In this document: one piece after another, positions 10,149 through 18,607 of the stretch | Layout of the letters: each line of letters starts with the position of its first letter | Numbering within the stretch: the first letter of the stretch is position 1 | Made by a program: the position numbers and the translations under genes | Assembly (NCBI GenBank): GCA_945928865.1 | Contig: CAMENZ010000010.1 | Coordinates: 1-45,940, forward strand | DNA: 45,940 nt | Direction: 5' to 3' | DNA from: an uncultured Clostridia bacterium | GTDB taxonomy: Bacteria; Bacillota; Clostridia; Peptostreptococcales; Anaerovoracaceae | The notes under the pieces: model-generated | The model's input: the letters and a program-made list of their open reading frames with translations, nothing else | What the model was told of the DNA's origin: nothing | Databases searched by the model: none

Positions 10149-10835
10149 AAAGTGGTACTGTTTTGGGATTTTTTATGATGCTGACACTATATCAATATTG
10201 TGAATCCATCAAAAATAGTGTTAGTTTTAGATTTTGTGGGAAACCCCACTATATTATACGATATAGAAATATTGTAAATAGTGGATATTAGATATTTGAT
10301 GAAAAATCCCACTATTTAAGTTGTGGGTAACCAATAGCATTTGTTATATAGCACTATTTCAAGCCTTGTATAAGCTAATTATGTAGTGTGAAATACGCAA
10401 AATCTGCCGTATGACACTATTTCGCCCTTCCAAACAAGCCAGTGCAATTGAAACATTCCTAAAAAGTAAGGGGAAACCATCTAACCTACAGGTTCTACCA
10501 TACATTTTGACAGTGGATGCAATGAATTTTCCTTAAAACATAAGGGAAAATCAGGGTCATTGGTTAGGATACCATAAAATTCATTAAATCATAAGACTAT
10601 TTTATTGGAGAATTAACCAAACTCCTCCCCACCCCTTATGTTTTGGTACCTTTCAGCTTACACAGGTGTAAAAATATATGGTAGAACAGATGAAAATCTT
10701 GGATACCCCTTATATTTTACCTGATTTCAACTTGCATGCAGGTTATAGTACAAAAATTGTCCTTCTTTATAAAAACAAAGAGTTTGAACAACTTTTTAAT
10801 AAATCTATTATATAACTCTATCTATAGCCTGCTAC
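10149..10835 (+). repeat. Dispersed structured repeat, copy A (fullest copy)
   Basis: This intergenic element has related copies at 21797-22285 and 36545-36935. The first half is a string of short hairpins built on ACACTAT/ATAGTGT arms: 10184-10190 with 10215-10221, 10246-10252 with 10278-10284, 10308-10312 with 10323-10327, and 10384-10389 with 10414-10419. The second half is a nested inverted repeat: 10493-10508 with 10671-10686, and AAAACATAAGGG at 10535-10546 with CCCTTATGTTTT at 10633-10644. A small hairpin, AGAT-GAAA-ATCT (10688-10699), closed by GGTA/TACC, follows. No coding frame is visible in it. It fills the convergent gap between the UPF0126 and rhodanese genes. Positions 10012-10148 show nothing recognisable. 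Confidence 0.85.
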
Positions 10836-10862
10836 GGTACATTCTAATGGATTCATTTTCTA

Positions 10863-11186
10863 TTACCTCTCTATCTCACCCTTATAATTACAAATTCCGC
10901 CAATATTTTTAACTTGATTATAACCCATATTTTTAAGCAGACTCACTGCCTGACTACTTCTGCCACCGCTATGACAATAGACAAATATAGGCACATCTAA
11001 ATCATCAAGCACCTCTTCAGCCTTAATAGGTAAAAGATGTAATGGAAGATTTATACTTCCCTTAATATGCCCCTCTTTATATTCCTCTACAGCCCTAACA
11101 TCTACTAAAATACCACCATCAGTATTTTGAAATTCTTCTACGCCTGCATCTATATCAATAGGTTTTAAAAAATCAAATATTCCCAT
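10863..11186 (-). CDS. Single-domain rhodanese-like sulfurtransferase
   Basis: This 107-residue protein is one rhodanese domain with DVRAVEEYKEGHI and the active loop CHSGGRS (Cys71), so it could carry persulfide sulfur. It has no membrane segment and is presumably cytoplasmic. AAAGGAGG precedes the ATG. It lies 53 nt downstream of the ABC exporter gene in the same direction and may be the last gene of that run. The sulfur acceptor cannot be told from the sequence. Confidence 0.9.
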   Translation of the reverse strand: MGIFDFLKPIDIDAGVEEFQNTDGGILVDVRAVEEYKEGHIKGSINLPLHLLPIKAEEVLDDLDVPIFVYCHSGGRSSQAVSLLKNMGYNQVKNIGGICNYKGEIER

Positions 11187-11239
11187 TAAATTCCTCCTTT
11201 TCTAAAGCCTCTACTATGAATCAGCTTTCAACAACTAAT

Positions 11240-12955
11240 CTAGCTAAGCTTCTGTGTTTTATAAAGCCTTGCATACTCACCATCTTTTTCTAAAAGCTGG
11301 TTATGACTTCCCTCTTCTGCAATCCTGCCCTGTTCCATAACTATAATTCTATCGGCTTCTCTCACTGTGGCAAGTCTATGGGCAATAACAAGGGTAGTCC
11401 TACCTTCTGCTAACTTTTTAAAACTTTCCTGAATCCTCTCCTCAGTAATAGTATCTAAAGCAGATGTTGCCTCATCTAAAATTAAAATTTTAGGATTCTT
11501 AAGAAAAATTCTTGCTATGGAGAGTCTTTGCTTCTGACCGCCTGAAAGCTTAGTTCCTCTTTCTCCCACATTAGTATCAAAACCATCCGGCATAGCCATA
11601 ATATCCTTATAAATCTCAGCCTTCTTTGCCGCCTCAATCACTTCTTCATAAGTAGCATTAGGCTTTCCATATCTAATATTTTCAAAGATTGTATCAGCAA
11701 AAATAAACACATCTTGCTGAACAATTCCTATATTCTTTCTAATAGAACTTTTCTTTACATCTCTAATATCCGTGCCGTCAATTCTGATAGCCCCTTCTGT
11801 TACATCATAAAATCTAGGAATAAGCTGACATAAAGTAGTCTTTCCACCACCGGAATGACCTACTATAGCCAAAGTTTCCCCCGCCTTAATCCTAAGAGAA
11901 ATCTTATCTAAAACCTCTAAATTCTCCACATAAGCGAAACTCACATTATCTATTTCTATTTCGCCCTTTGTAACCTCTAAATCCCATGCATCAATTTTTT
12001 CCTCCACCTTAGGCTTCATATCCATTATTTCACAAAATCTGCCCAGCCCAGCGGTTCCATTAGTAAAAACTTCAGCAAAATTAGCCATCTTTCTTATAGG
12101 TGTCACAAAGGTATTCACAAATAGACTAAAGGTAATAAGATCTACATAATTCAGCTTGCCTTCCATAATGAGCCAGCCACCGACTCCTATCACCACGCAA
12201 GGCATAATTCCCATAAAAAACTCTTGTCCTGCGTTAAAAGACCCCATAGCCTTATAGAAACCTTCCTTTGCATATACGAAAACATCATTAGCTTCCTTAA
12301 ACCTATTTCTCTCTAACTTTTCATTTGCAAAGGCTTTAGAAGTTTTCATTCCTGAAATACTGGACTCAATCTCCGAATTTATAGAAGCCATCTTTAGTTT
12401 TACTTCTTTAGAAGCCCTAGCCATATTTTTTCTTCTGTTCATAACTATGAGCATAAATATAGGTATAAGACAAGCAACAATTAAAGCTAAACGCCACTCA
12501 ATCACAAACATAAAAATCAAAGAGCCTGTTATAGTCAATACCGAAATCAATAAATCTTCAGGACCATGATGTGCCAGCTCAGTAATTTCAAATAAATCTC
12601 CTGTAAGCCTACTCATCAACTTACCGGTTCTATTCTTATCATAAAATTCAAAATCTAATTCCTGTAGATGCTTAAATAAATCAGAGCGTATGTCTGCCTC
12701 TACATGAACTCCAAATATATGACCTAAATATGTCATAAAATAGTAACAAACAGATCTTAAAATATAAAATGCTCCTATGGAAATCATCATTAAAAAGAAG
12801 ATTCCATAAATTTTATTAGGTAACATTTCATACATAGCATATCTGGAAACCAAAGGGAAACCTAAATCTATGGCTGCTACTGTAAGCGCACATAACATAT
12901 CTATTATAAATAATTTTTTATGTGGCTTAAAATATCTAAAAAGTGTTTTTAACAT
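11240..12955 (-). CDS. ABC exporter, fused permease and ATPase
   Basis: This is a half-transporter of the MsbA/LmrA type: six membrane helices in residues 1-310, then a nucleotide-binding domain with Walker A GHSGGGKTT, Q-loop region, signature LSGGQKQR, Walker B ILILDEATSALD and H-loop IAHRLATV. The 571-residue length is typical and it probably works as a homodimer. Its ATG overlaps the brnQ stop (TAATG, one shared base), implying translational coupling. The substrate is unknown (lipid, peptide or drug). Confidence 0.93.
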   Translation of the reverse strand: MLKTLFRYFKPHKKLFIIDMLCALTVAAIDLGFPLVSRYAMYEMLPNKIYGIFFLMMISIGAFYILRSVCYYFMTYLGHIFGVHVEADIRSDLFKHLQELDFEFYDKNRTGKLMSRLTGDLFEITELAHHGPEDLLISVLTITGSLIFMFVIEWRLALIVACLIPIFMLIVMNRRKNMARASKEVKLKMASINSEIESSISGMKTSKAFANEKLERNRFKEANDVFVYAKEGFYKAMGSFNAGQEFFMGIMPCVVIGVGGWLIMEGKLNYVDLITFSLFVNTFVTPIRKMANFAEVFTNGTAGLGRFCEIMDMKPKVEEKIDAWDLEVTKGEIEIDNVSFAYVENLEVLDKISLRIKAGETLAIVGHSGGGKTTLCQLIPRFYDVTEGAIRIDGTDIRDVKKSSIRKNIGIVQQDVFIFADTIFENIRYGKPNATYEEVIEAAKKAEIYKDIMAMPDGFDTNVGERGTKLSGGQKQRLSIARIFLKNPKILILDEATSALDTITEERIQESFKKLAEGRTTLVIAHRLATVREADRIIVMEQGRIAEEGSHNQLLEKDGEYARLYKTQKLS

Positions 12956-14226
12956 TATTCTCCTTTTCTAAAATCCGGTATTAATATACCTACAAAACCT
13001 GCAATTATAGCCGGTATAATCCATGAAAAACCTACTTGTGCCAAAGGTAATAATTTAATAAATTCCACTCCTGAAACTTCCATAAGACTTACAGCCATTG
13101 CCACTAATACAGGCAACCTATATACATTTAAGTTTTTAATCCTAGTGTGGAAAAAGGCTAAAATTACTAATATTAAAATTCCCGGATATAGAATGAAAAG
13201 TACCGGTGCCGAAAATTTAATAATAGCACTTACACCTAAATTAGAAGTAAAATAGCTAAATAAACAAGTTAAAATTACTATCCATTCATATTTTACCTTA
13301 CCCTTAGTTAAGTCTTCAAAAAATGCTCCCATAGCAGAAGTAAGTCCTATAGCAGTTGTAAGACAAGCCAATAGAACTATAACTCCTAAAAATGCCATAC
13401 CGAAATTACCAAAATGAGTCAATACTATTTTAATAATTAGCTCTGTTTGAGAAAGTCCTGCAAAGGCAGATTTTGTCATAGTGGTAGCCCCTAGATAAGT
13501 CAAGCCTCCATAGACCGCAAACAAGAGGGCTGCTGCAATTAAGCTGGATTTAATGGTAATGGCAGAAAGATTTTCCTTTCCCTCATATCCTTTGCTTCTG
13601 GCATTTCCAACTATTAGCATAACGAAAATCATAGAACCTAAAGGATCTAAAGTTTGATAACCGCTTAAAGTTCCTTCTTTAACAGCCATACCTAATTCTC
13701 CACTTGAAATAGATCCTATAGGGTGAATCATTCCTTGTATAATTAAAATAACCAAGCCTATAAACAGTACAGGTGTCAAATAATTTCCTATAATATCCAT
13801 TACCTTAGAAGGTTTGAGAGTCAAAAGAATCACCAGTACAAAGAATATAGCTGAAAAAAGCCATGAACTGCACCATTCACAAACGGGAGCTACGCTTATC
13901 TCAAAGGTTGTAGCTGCTGTTCTGGGAATGGCTAGCAAAGGTCCTAAGCATAAAATTATAGCACAGTTTATTACTGTCGATGGGATTTTACCCATAACTC
14001 CTGTTATGCCATCAATGGATTCTTCATTTTTATGTATAACTGCTAAAATGGCAATTATAGCTAATCCCATGTCAAAGAGGAAGAAAAATAAGAAACCCAG
14101 CCACCAAGCTCCTCCTGTACTCTGTCCTAAAAGTGGTGGAAATATTAAATTTCCTGCTCCAAAATACATAGAAAATAGAGCCATTCCTATAACGATTATA
14201 TCCTTTGTTTTCTTATTTTTAAGCAC
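12955..14226 (-). CDS. brnQ: Branched-chain amino acid carrier, LIVCS family
   Basis: This is a cation-coupled importer of leucine, isoleucine and valine with about 12 membrane helices. The N-terminal FSMYFGAGNLIFPPLLGQ is the family hallmark. The start is GTG at 14226 with GGGGGA upstream, inside the end of the EamA gene (8-nt overlap). The stop overlaps the next ATG. No T-box or other leader fits in this arrangement, so any amino-acid control must act elsewhere. Confidence 0.93.
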   Translation of the reverse strand: MLKNKKTKDIIVIGMALFSMYFGAGNLIFPPLLGQSTGGAWWLGFLFFFLFDMGLAIIAILAVIHKNEESIDGITGVMGKIPSTVINCAIILCLGPLLAIPRTAATTFEISVAPVCEWCSSWLFSAIFFVLVILLTLKPSKVMDIIGNYLTPVLFIGLVILIIQGMIHPIGSISSGELGMAVKEGTLSGYQTLDPLGSMIFVMLIVGNARSKGYEGKENLSAITIKSSLIAAALLFAVYGGLTYLGATTMTKSAFAGLSQTELIIKIVLTHFGNFGMAFLGVIVLLACLTTAIGLTSAMGAFFEDLTKGKVKYEWIVILTCLFSYFTSNLGVSAIIKFSAPVLFILYPGILILVILAFFHTRIKNLNVYRLPVLVAMAVSLMEVSGVEFIKLLPLAQVGFSWIIPAIIAGFVGILIPDFRKGE

Positions 14227-15139
14227 TAATTTGTCCCCCGTCTGTCTTAGGTTTTCTTGTTATTTCAACTTCCATAATTAAAATGGAAACTACCATCAAA
14301 GCTCCTCCTATATAAGCTCTGGTAGTTAATACTTCATTTAAGAAGAAATAGGCAGCTATTACATTAAATACAGGTTCTAAAGTAAATATAACTCCCGTAT
14401 GTGCTGCTGTGGTGTATTGCTGGGCAATAGGTTGAACTATAAAAGCTATTCCCGTACAAAATATCATTAAGAATAATACTGCACCCCAAACATTAGAGGT
14501 CTGAGGTAATACAGGGACTTCCAATATTAAAGCCAGTATAAAATTCAAAACTCCGGTTACTCCTAATTGAAAAACACCTAAATTATATGCATCCACTTCT
14601 TCCTCTGCTACCGCTTTCTCTGTAATCAGCAGATCTATGGCATAAAAAAATCCACACATTAAGCAAAGTAAATCCCCCTTTAGATTAGCCATATTTAATG
14701 AAAAGTCTTCTTTCAAAGTCAGTAAGGCAATTCCTATAATACTTACAGTTACTGCTACGATTACCTTAGATTCTTGTTTTTTCTTTAAAAATATTCTTGA
14801 AAACAGCGGTGTAAACAAAACTGTCATAGCACATAAAAACCCTGCATTAGATATGGTAGTATACTTAAGCCCGAAGGTTGCCCCTATATATACAAATACT
14901 AGAGCTACTCCCACTAGAATACTGTACTTAAATGTAGACTTATTTATGGTTTTTACTTTCTTCCATGATAATATTACTGCTACTAAAAAAGCGCCTAAAA
15001 ATCTATAGGCATTTAAGGTAAAGACCCCCATTTCCGATAAAGCTAAATCTGATAGCAAATAGGAAATACCCCAGCCAAAAGTTAAAGTAAGCAGCATCAG
15101 ATCGGCTGTTAATTGTTTCCTGTAATTTAAATTATTCAT
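14219..15139 (-). CDS. EamA-family (DMT) transporter
   Basis: This 306-residue membrane protein has ten predicted helices as two EamA repeats (WGISYLLSDLAL near residue 25, and a second after about residue 155). Family members export amino acids or metabolites, or take up other small molecules, so the substrate is open. It lies between holA and brnQ with AGAGGA upstream of the ATG. Being next to a branched-chain amino acid importer may hint at amino acid traffic, but this is only context. Confidence 0.88.
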   Translation of the reverse strand: MNNLNYRKQLTADLMLLTLTFGWGISYLLSDLALSEMGVFTLNAYRFLGAFLVAVILSWKKVKTINKSTFKYSILVGVALVFVYIGATFGLKYTTISNAGFLCAMTVLFTPLFSRIFLKKKQESKVIVAVTVSIIGIALLTLKEDFSLNMANLKGDLLCLMCGFFYAIDLLITEKAVAEEEVDAYNLGVFQLGVTGVLNFILALILEVPVLPQTSNVWGAVLFLMIFCTGIAFIVQPIAQQYTTAAHTGVIFTLEPVFNVIAAYFFLNEVLTTRAYIGGALMVVSILIMEVEITRKPKTDGGQISA

Positions 15140-15162
15140 ACTTTTACATTCCTCTAATTTTC

Positions 15163-16215
15163 CTACATACGCCCTATTACTAATTCTAGAGCCAATTCAG
15201 GTTCTAAAAGCCCTGTCTTAATATTTCTATCCACCTCATAAAGTTGCACTAAAATATTGCGCAGCTTTTCTACTCTAAAACTGCCGGCAGATTTATACGC
15301 TTTTTCCAATCTATAAGGATTACCGGAGACAATAGACTTTACTTCACTCAAACTTTTTCCCTCATCTCTAAACTCTGCCATCTGAAGAATAATTTCAAAA
15401 TTGCTCACTAAAGTTCCTAAAATCTGATATACATCCCCTCCGGCTCTTAATATGTTATGAAGTATAAAAAAAGCCTTATTCTTATCTCCTTGACTTACAG
15501 CATCTGTAAAGCTGAATATGAAAGTATCCATATCCCCCATTAAAAGCTGATATATATGTTCTTCCTTAATTTTTTCCTTAGAATATGCCCTAAGTTTTTT
15601 TAGGTCATTTTCTAAATTAAACAGTCGATATTCCGTTTCTCTGTTGAAATATCCCGTTTCATTTACTAAGGTATCTAAAGCCCGTTCGCTTATTTCCATA
15701 CCATAATTCTTAAGTCTGTTTACAATAAAACCTCTAAGGGTAACCTTATCCAGTTTATCAAAAATAAATTCTTCTACATAAGGTTTTATATTTTTCCCTA
15801 GAGCTATAGGTTTTTCAGACTTTTCATAGGTAGCTGTTAAGATTAAAATAGTATTGCTGTTAGGATTTTGGACATACTGCCCTAACTTCTCTAAAGAATC
15901 AGCACCCCAACCTTTAGCCTTAGAATTTTTTAAGGGAGCAAAATCTCTAACCCAAACTACTCTCTTTTCTGAAAACATTGAGAAAGTTTCACAATTTTCT
16001 ATAATATCTCCGACTTCAACAGCCTCATCTTCCAACCTTAAAAAATCAAAATCTCTCACTCCTGAATTCACATATTTACTGACTACAGAATTTACAGCCC
16101 AATCCACTAAAAATTCTTCTTCCCCTGTAAATACTAAAACCGGTGAGATTTCCTTACCCTTTATATACTTACTAAATAATTTATATCCATGTTCTTTAGG
16201 TGTTTTACTATACAT
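15163..16215 (-). CDS. holA: DNA polymerase III subunit delta
   Basis: This is the delta subunit of the clamp loader, which opens the beta sliding clamp. Its AAA-like fold starts with VLVFTGEEEFLVDWAV and continues through VWVRDFAPL; the C-terminal collar helices end in ELALELVIGRM. At 350 residues it has the family length. AAAGGA lies close before the ATG. The gene follows comEC, a common order in Firmicutes, and has its own promoter in the short gap. rpsT, often next to it, is absent here. Confidence 0.9.
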   Translation of the reverse strand: MYSKTPKEHGYKLFSKYIKGKEISPVLVFTGEEEFLVDWAVNSVVSKYVNSGVRDFDFLRLEDEAVEVGDIIENCETFSMFSEKRVVWVRDFAPLKNSKAKGWGADSLEKLGQYVQNPNSNTILILTATYEKSEKPIALGKNIKPYVEEFIFDKLDKVTLRGFIVNRLKNYGMEISERALDTLVNETGYFNRETEYRLFNLENDLKKLRAYSKEKIKEEHIYQLLMGDMDTFIFSFTDAVSQGDKNKAFFILHNILRAGGDVYQILGTLVSNFEIILQMAEFRDEGKSLSEVKSIVSGNPYRLEKAYKSAGSFRVEKLRNILVQLYEVDRNIKTGLLEPELALELVIGRM

Positions 16216-16243
16216 ACATTTTCCTTTAAATTCTTTTATATCT

Positions 16244-16271
16244 ATTATATTAGATTTTTGGGATTTTTCAA
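16244..16271 (-). promoter_or_regulatory. Sigma-A-type promoter for holA and following genes
   Basis: On the minus strand TTGAAA (16266-16271), a 16-nt spacer and TATAAT (16244-16249) lie about 28 nt upstream of the holA ATG. It probably drives holA-eamA-brnQ-ABC and perhaps the rhodanese gene. Confidence 0.65.
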
Positions 16272-16299
16272 TAACTTTAGTGAATACTTTTAGGATTAT

Positions 16300-18471
16300 T
16301 CATAATTTTTTTATACAATCCACCCTTTTTACTCTACTCTTTCCCAATTTCAAACCTATAGCCCCTAACTCATCATTTCTATAGACTAAAACTCCTCTAC
16401 TGTTAAATTTATCTAAAATTTCCTTAGTAGGATGTCCATAAATATTTTTTCCTACTTGAATTACAGCTAATTCAGGCTTGACTTCCTCTATAAATCTATC
16501 ATCCGAACTATATCTGCTACCATGGTGAGAAACCTTAAGAACATTTGCCCTAACATCTTCTATTTTATTATAGTCCAAAATCTGCCCCTCCCCGCCTTTA
16601 TCTATATCGCCGGTCATAATAGCAGCAGCCCCCTTACATACCACCTTCAGCACCAAACTATTCTTATTCTCATCCCTTTCATCTAAAACATTTTCATTTC
16701 CCACAGGTCCCAGTACCTTAATATAGTCCTTTCCCTCTAATTGAATAACATCCCCCTTCTTAAGATATATGATTTCATCACAATTAAACATATCCTTCAG
16801 CCTATTTTCCTGAATCCTGTTAGCTGTAAATACCCCTAATTTCTTTACCCTAAAAACCTTGCTAAGTTCCGAAATCCCCTTTGCATGATCCGTATGAAGA
16901 TGTGTTACAATAGCTAAATCCACCTGATTTTCCCCGTTCTTTAAAAGATATGGTTTCAAAACTTTCTCTCCCACATTTGTTCTAAAATTACCTCCTCCAT
17001 CTATTAAAACATTTTTCCTTCCACTTCTTATATGAAGACAGTCTCCCTGCCCTACATCTACAAATACCAAATCATCATAGGTTATAGAGGAATAATCCAG
17101 CCATCCCCCTATCAAAGAAATAATGCAAATTAAAACCATAGCCTTTGCTATACCTTTATAATTTTGCCTCACCCACCTTATTCCAAAATCTTCCGATGCA
17201 AAATACATTATAGAAGCTGTAATAAATATTACCCAACCAAGGGATGGACTAGGCAGTTCAAATCCACCAAATCCATCTATTGTAGCCCATTTATTCATCC
17301 ATTCTAATACCATAGCCATTCCTGAAATTACAGGGTTCAAAATATTAGTTCCCAGCATTATAAAAATTACTAAGCCCATTAAAGCTATAGGCAATAAATA
17401 CCCGGCTAAAAAAACTATTATAATATTGGCAAATATAGAAGTTAAGGATAAAAAATTAAATTGATAAATCTGATACATAGCTAGACCGATATTTACAGCT
17501 AACACGGTAGAAAAAGTCGGATGGATAAATTTTGATAGATGAGGCTCTAAAAACCTAATAGAAATTATGGCTAAAAAAGATAACTGAAAGCCGATGTCAA
17601 ATACAATATATGGATTTTTTCCAATCAAAATAAGCCCCATAAAGCTCATTGCTGATAGAGAATCATATCTGAAATCCTTATAAATGCTTATTTGTCTAAG
17701 ACAAATCATACCTATGGCGCGGGAAACGGAAGGACTCCACATAGCCAAATTTCCATATACCGCAAGCACCCCAAAAAAGCCCACATCTAAAGCCCCTGCT
17801 CCAAACCGCTTCCTAAGCCTTTTATATATACCATATAAGATGCCTATGTGGAGTCCACTTACTGCTAATATATGAGCTGTTCCGTTTTTTCTAAAATCTG
17901 AATAAATATCTTGAGACATGAGAGAAATATCCCCAAATAAAATGCCTAAAACTAATCCCCTTATCTCCGGTTTTAAACTTTCGCTGAATTTTTTCTTCTG
18001 ATTATCTAGGTACTTCTCTATTCTTCGTATGGGATATTTAACAGTTTTATAAAAAATGGCTTCTATGCCTTTCAATTTCGGGGTTTCTATAACTTGAAAA
18101 TTAGATAGCTTACCTACAAAGCGGATACCCTTTCCCTTAAGATACTTTTCATAATCAAAACAATGGGGATTTCTCTGAACTGTACCTCTTTCTAAAGTGG
18201 TATAAAAAGATATATTTTTGTATAAAAGCTCCTCACAATTTTCCTTTTTACCATAATAACTAAGCAGAATCTTTGCCTTTGGATACCTTAAGGCAACCTG
18301 TAATTCAGTCTTATCCTCCTTAAAGAGTATCTTTGTCACTTCTCCCTGAAAATCGGATTTTGTCCCATAATACTTGGAATAATTCCAGTTACAAATGTCT
18401 ACTCCTGAGGCATACAGTAAAAATAGAATAAAAATTGTGATTAAAAAAATTAAAAAAAGTTTTCTCCTCAT
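16300..18471 (-). CDS. comEC: Competence membrane channel ComEC/Rec2
   Basis: This is the inner-membrane channel for single-stranded DNA during transformation. It has an N-terminal DUF4131-like region, a central competence domain with many helices (LRPEIRGLVLGILFGD, then HILAVSGLHIG), and a C-terminal metallo-beta-lactamase domain with DVGQGDCLHI and THLHTDHAKG. I chose the ATG at 18471 (GAGGA 5 nt upstream). ATGs at 18483 and farther upstream are possible. The product is about 723 residues, full length. comEA is not adjacent. It diverges from the PBP gene, sharing a 136-nt control region with a palindrome. Confidence 0.9.
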   Translation of the reverse strand: MRRKLFLIFLITIFILFLLYASGVDICNWNYSKYYGTKSDFQGEVTKILFKEDKTELQVALRYPKAKILLSYYGKKENCEELLYKNISFYTTLERGTVQRNPHCFDYEKYLKGKGIRFVGKLSNFQVIETPKLKGIEAIFYKTVKYPIRRIEKYLDNQKKKFSESLKPEIRGLVLGILFGDISLMSQDIYSDFRKNGTAHILAVSGLHIGILYGIYKRLRKRFGAGALDVGFFGVLAVYGNLAMWSPSVSRAIGMICLRQISIYKDFRYDSLSAMSFMGLILIGKNPYIVFDIGFQLSFLAIISIRFLEPHLSKFIHPTFSTVLAVNIGLAMYQIYQFNFLSLTSIFANIIIVFLAGYLLPIALMGLVIFIMLGTNILNPVISGMAMVLEWMNKWATIDGFGGFELPSPSLGWVIFITASIMYFASEDFGIRWVRQNYKGIAKAMVLICIISLIGGWLDYSSITYDDLVFVDVGQGDCLHIRSGRKNVLIDGGGNFRTNVGEKVLKPYLLKNGENQVDLAIVTHLHTDHAKGISELSKVFRVKKLGVFTANRIQENRLKDMFNCDEIIYLKKGDVIQLEGKDYIKVLGPVGNENVLDERDENKNSLVLKVVCKGAAAIMTGDIDKGGEGQILDYNKIEDVRANVLKVSHHGSRYSSDDRFIEEVKPELAVIQVGKNIYGHPTKEILDKFNSRGVLVYRNDELGAIGLKLGKSRVKRVDCIKKL

Positions 18472-18512
18472 GGCTGTCCTCATGAGGTGCTTAAATCGTA
18501 TTTTTATTATAA

Positions 18513-18532
18513 GCCAATTGAAAATAATTGGC
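18513..18532. promoter_or_regulatory. Palindrome overlapping the PBP promoter (candidate operator)
   Basis: GCCAATTGAAAATAATTGGC has perfect 7-bp arms around a 6-nt spacer. Its right arm overlaps the -35 box of the PBP promoter and it sits 42 nt upstream of the chosen comEC start. It could be an operator serving one or both divergent genes; the regulator is unknown. Confidence 0.45.
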
Positions 18533-18556
18533 AAGTTACTAATATTGTGTTATACT
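18528..18556 (+). promoter_or_regulatory. Sigma-A-type promoter for the class A PBP gene
   Basis: TTGGCA (18528-18533), a 17-nt spacer and TATACT (18551-18556) lie about 50 nt upstream of the TTG start. The spacing is ideal and both boxes are near consensus. Confidence 0.75.
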
Positions 18557-18607
18557 ATTAGTACTTATATTACTTATAAATTATGCTTAAGAAAGAAGGT
18601 ATTTAAT

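Noticed and set aside
14219..14260. T-box leader for brnQ
   Set aside because: brnQ overlaps the preceding gene by 8 nt, leaving no room, and no T-box sequence is seen.
18395..18607. N-terminal extension of the PBP reading frame
   Set aside because: It lies upstream of and across the promoter, overlaps the divergent comEC start, and lacks a ribosome site. The TTG at 18608 has one.
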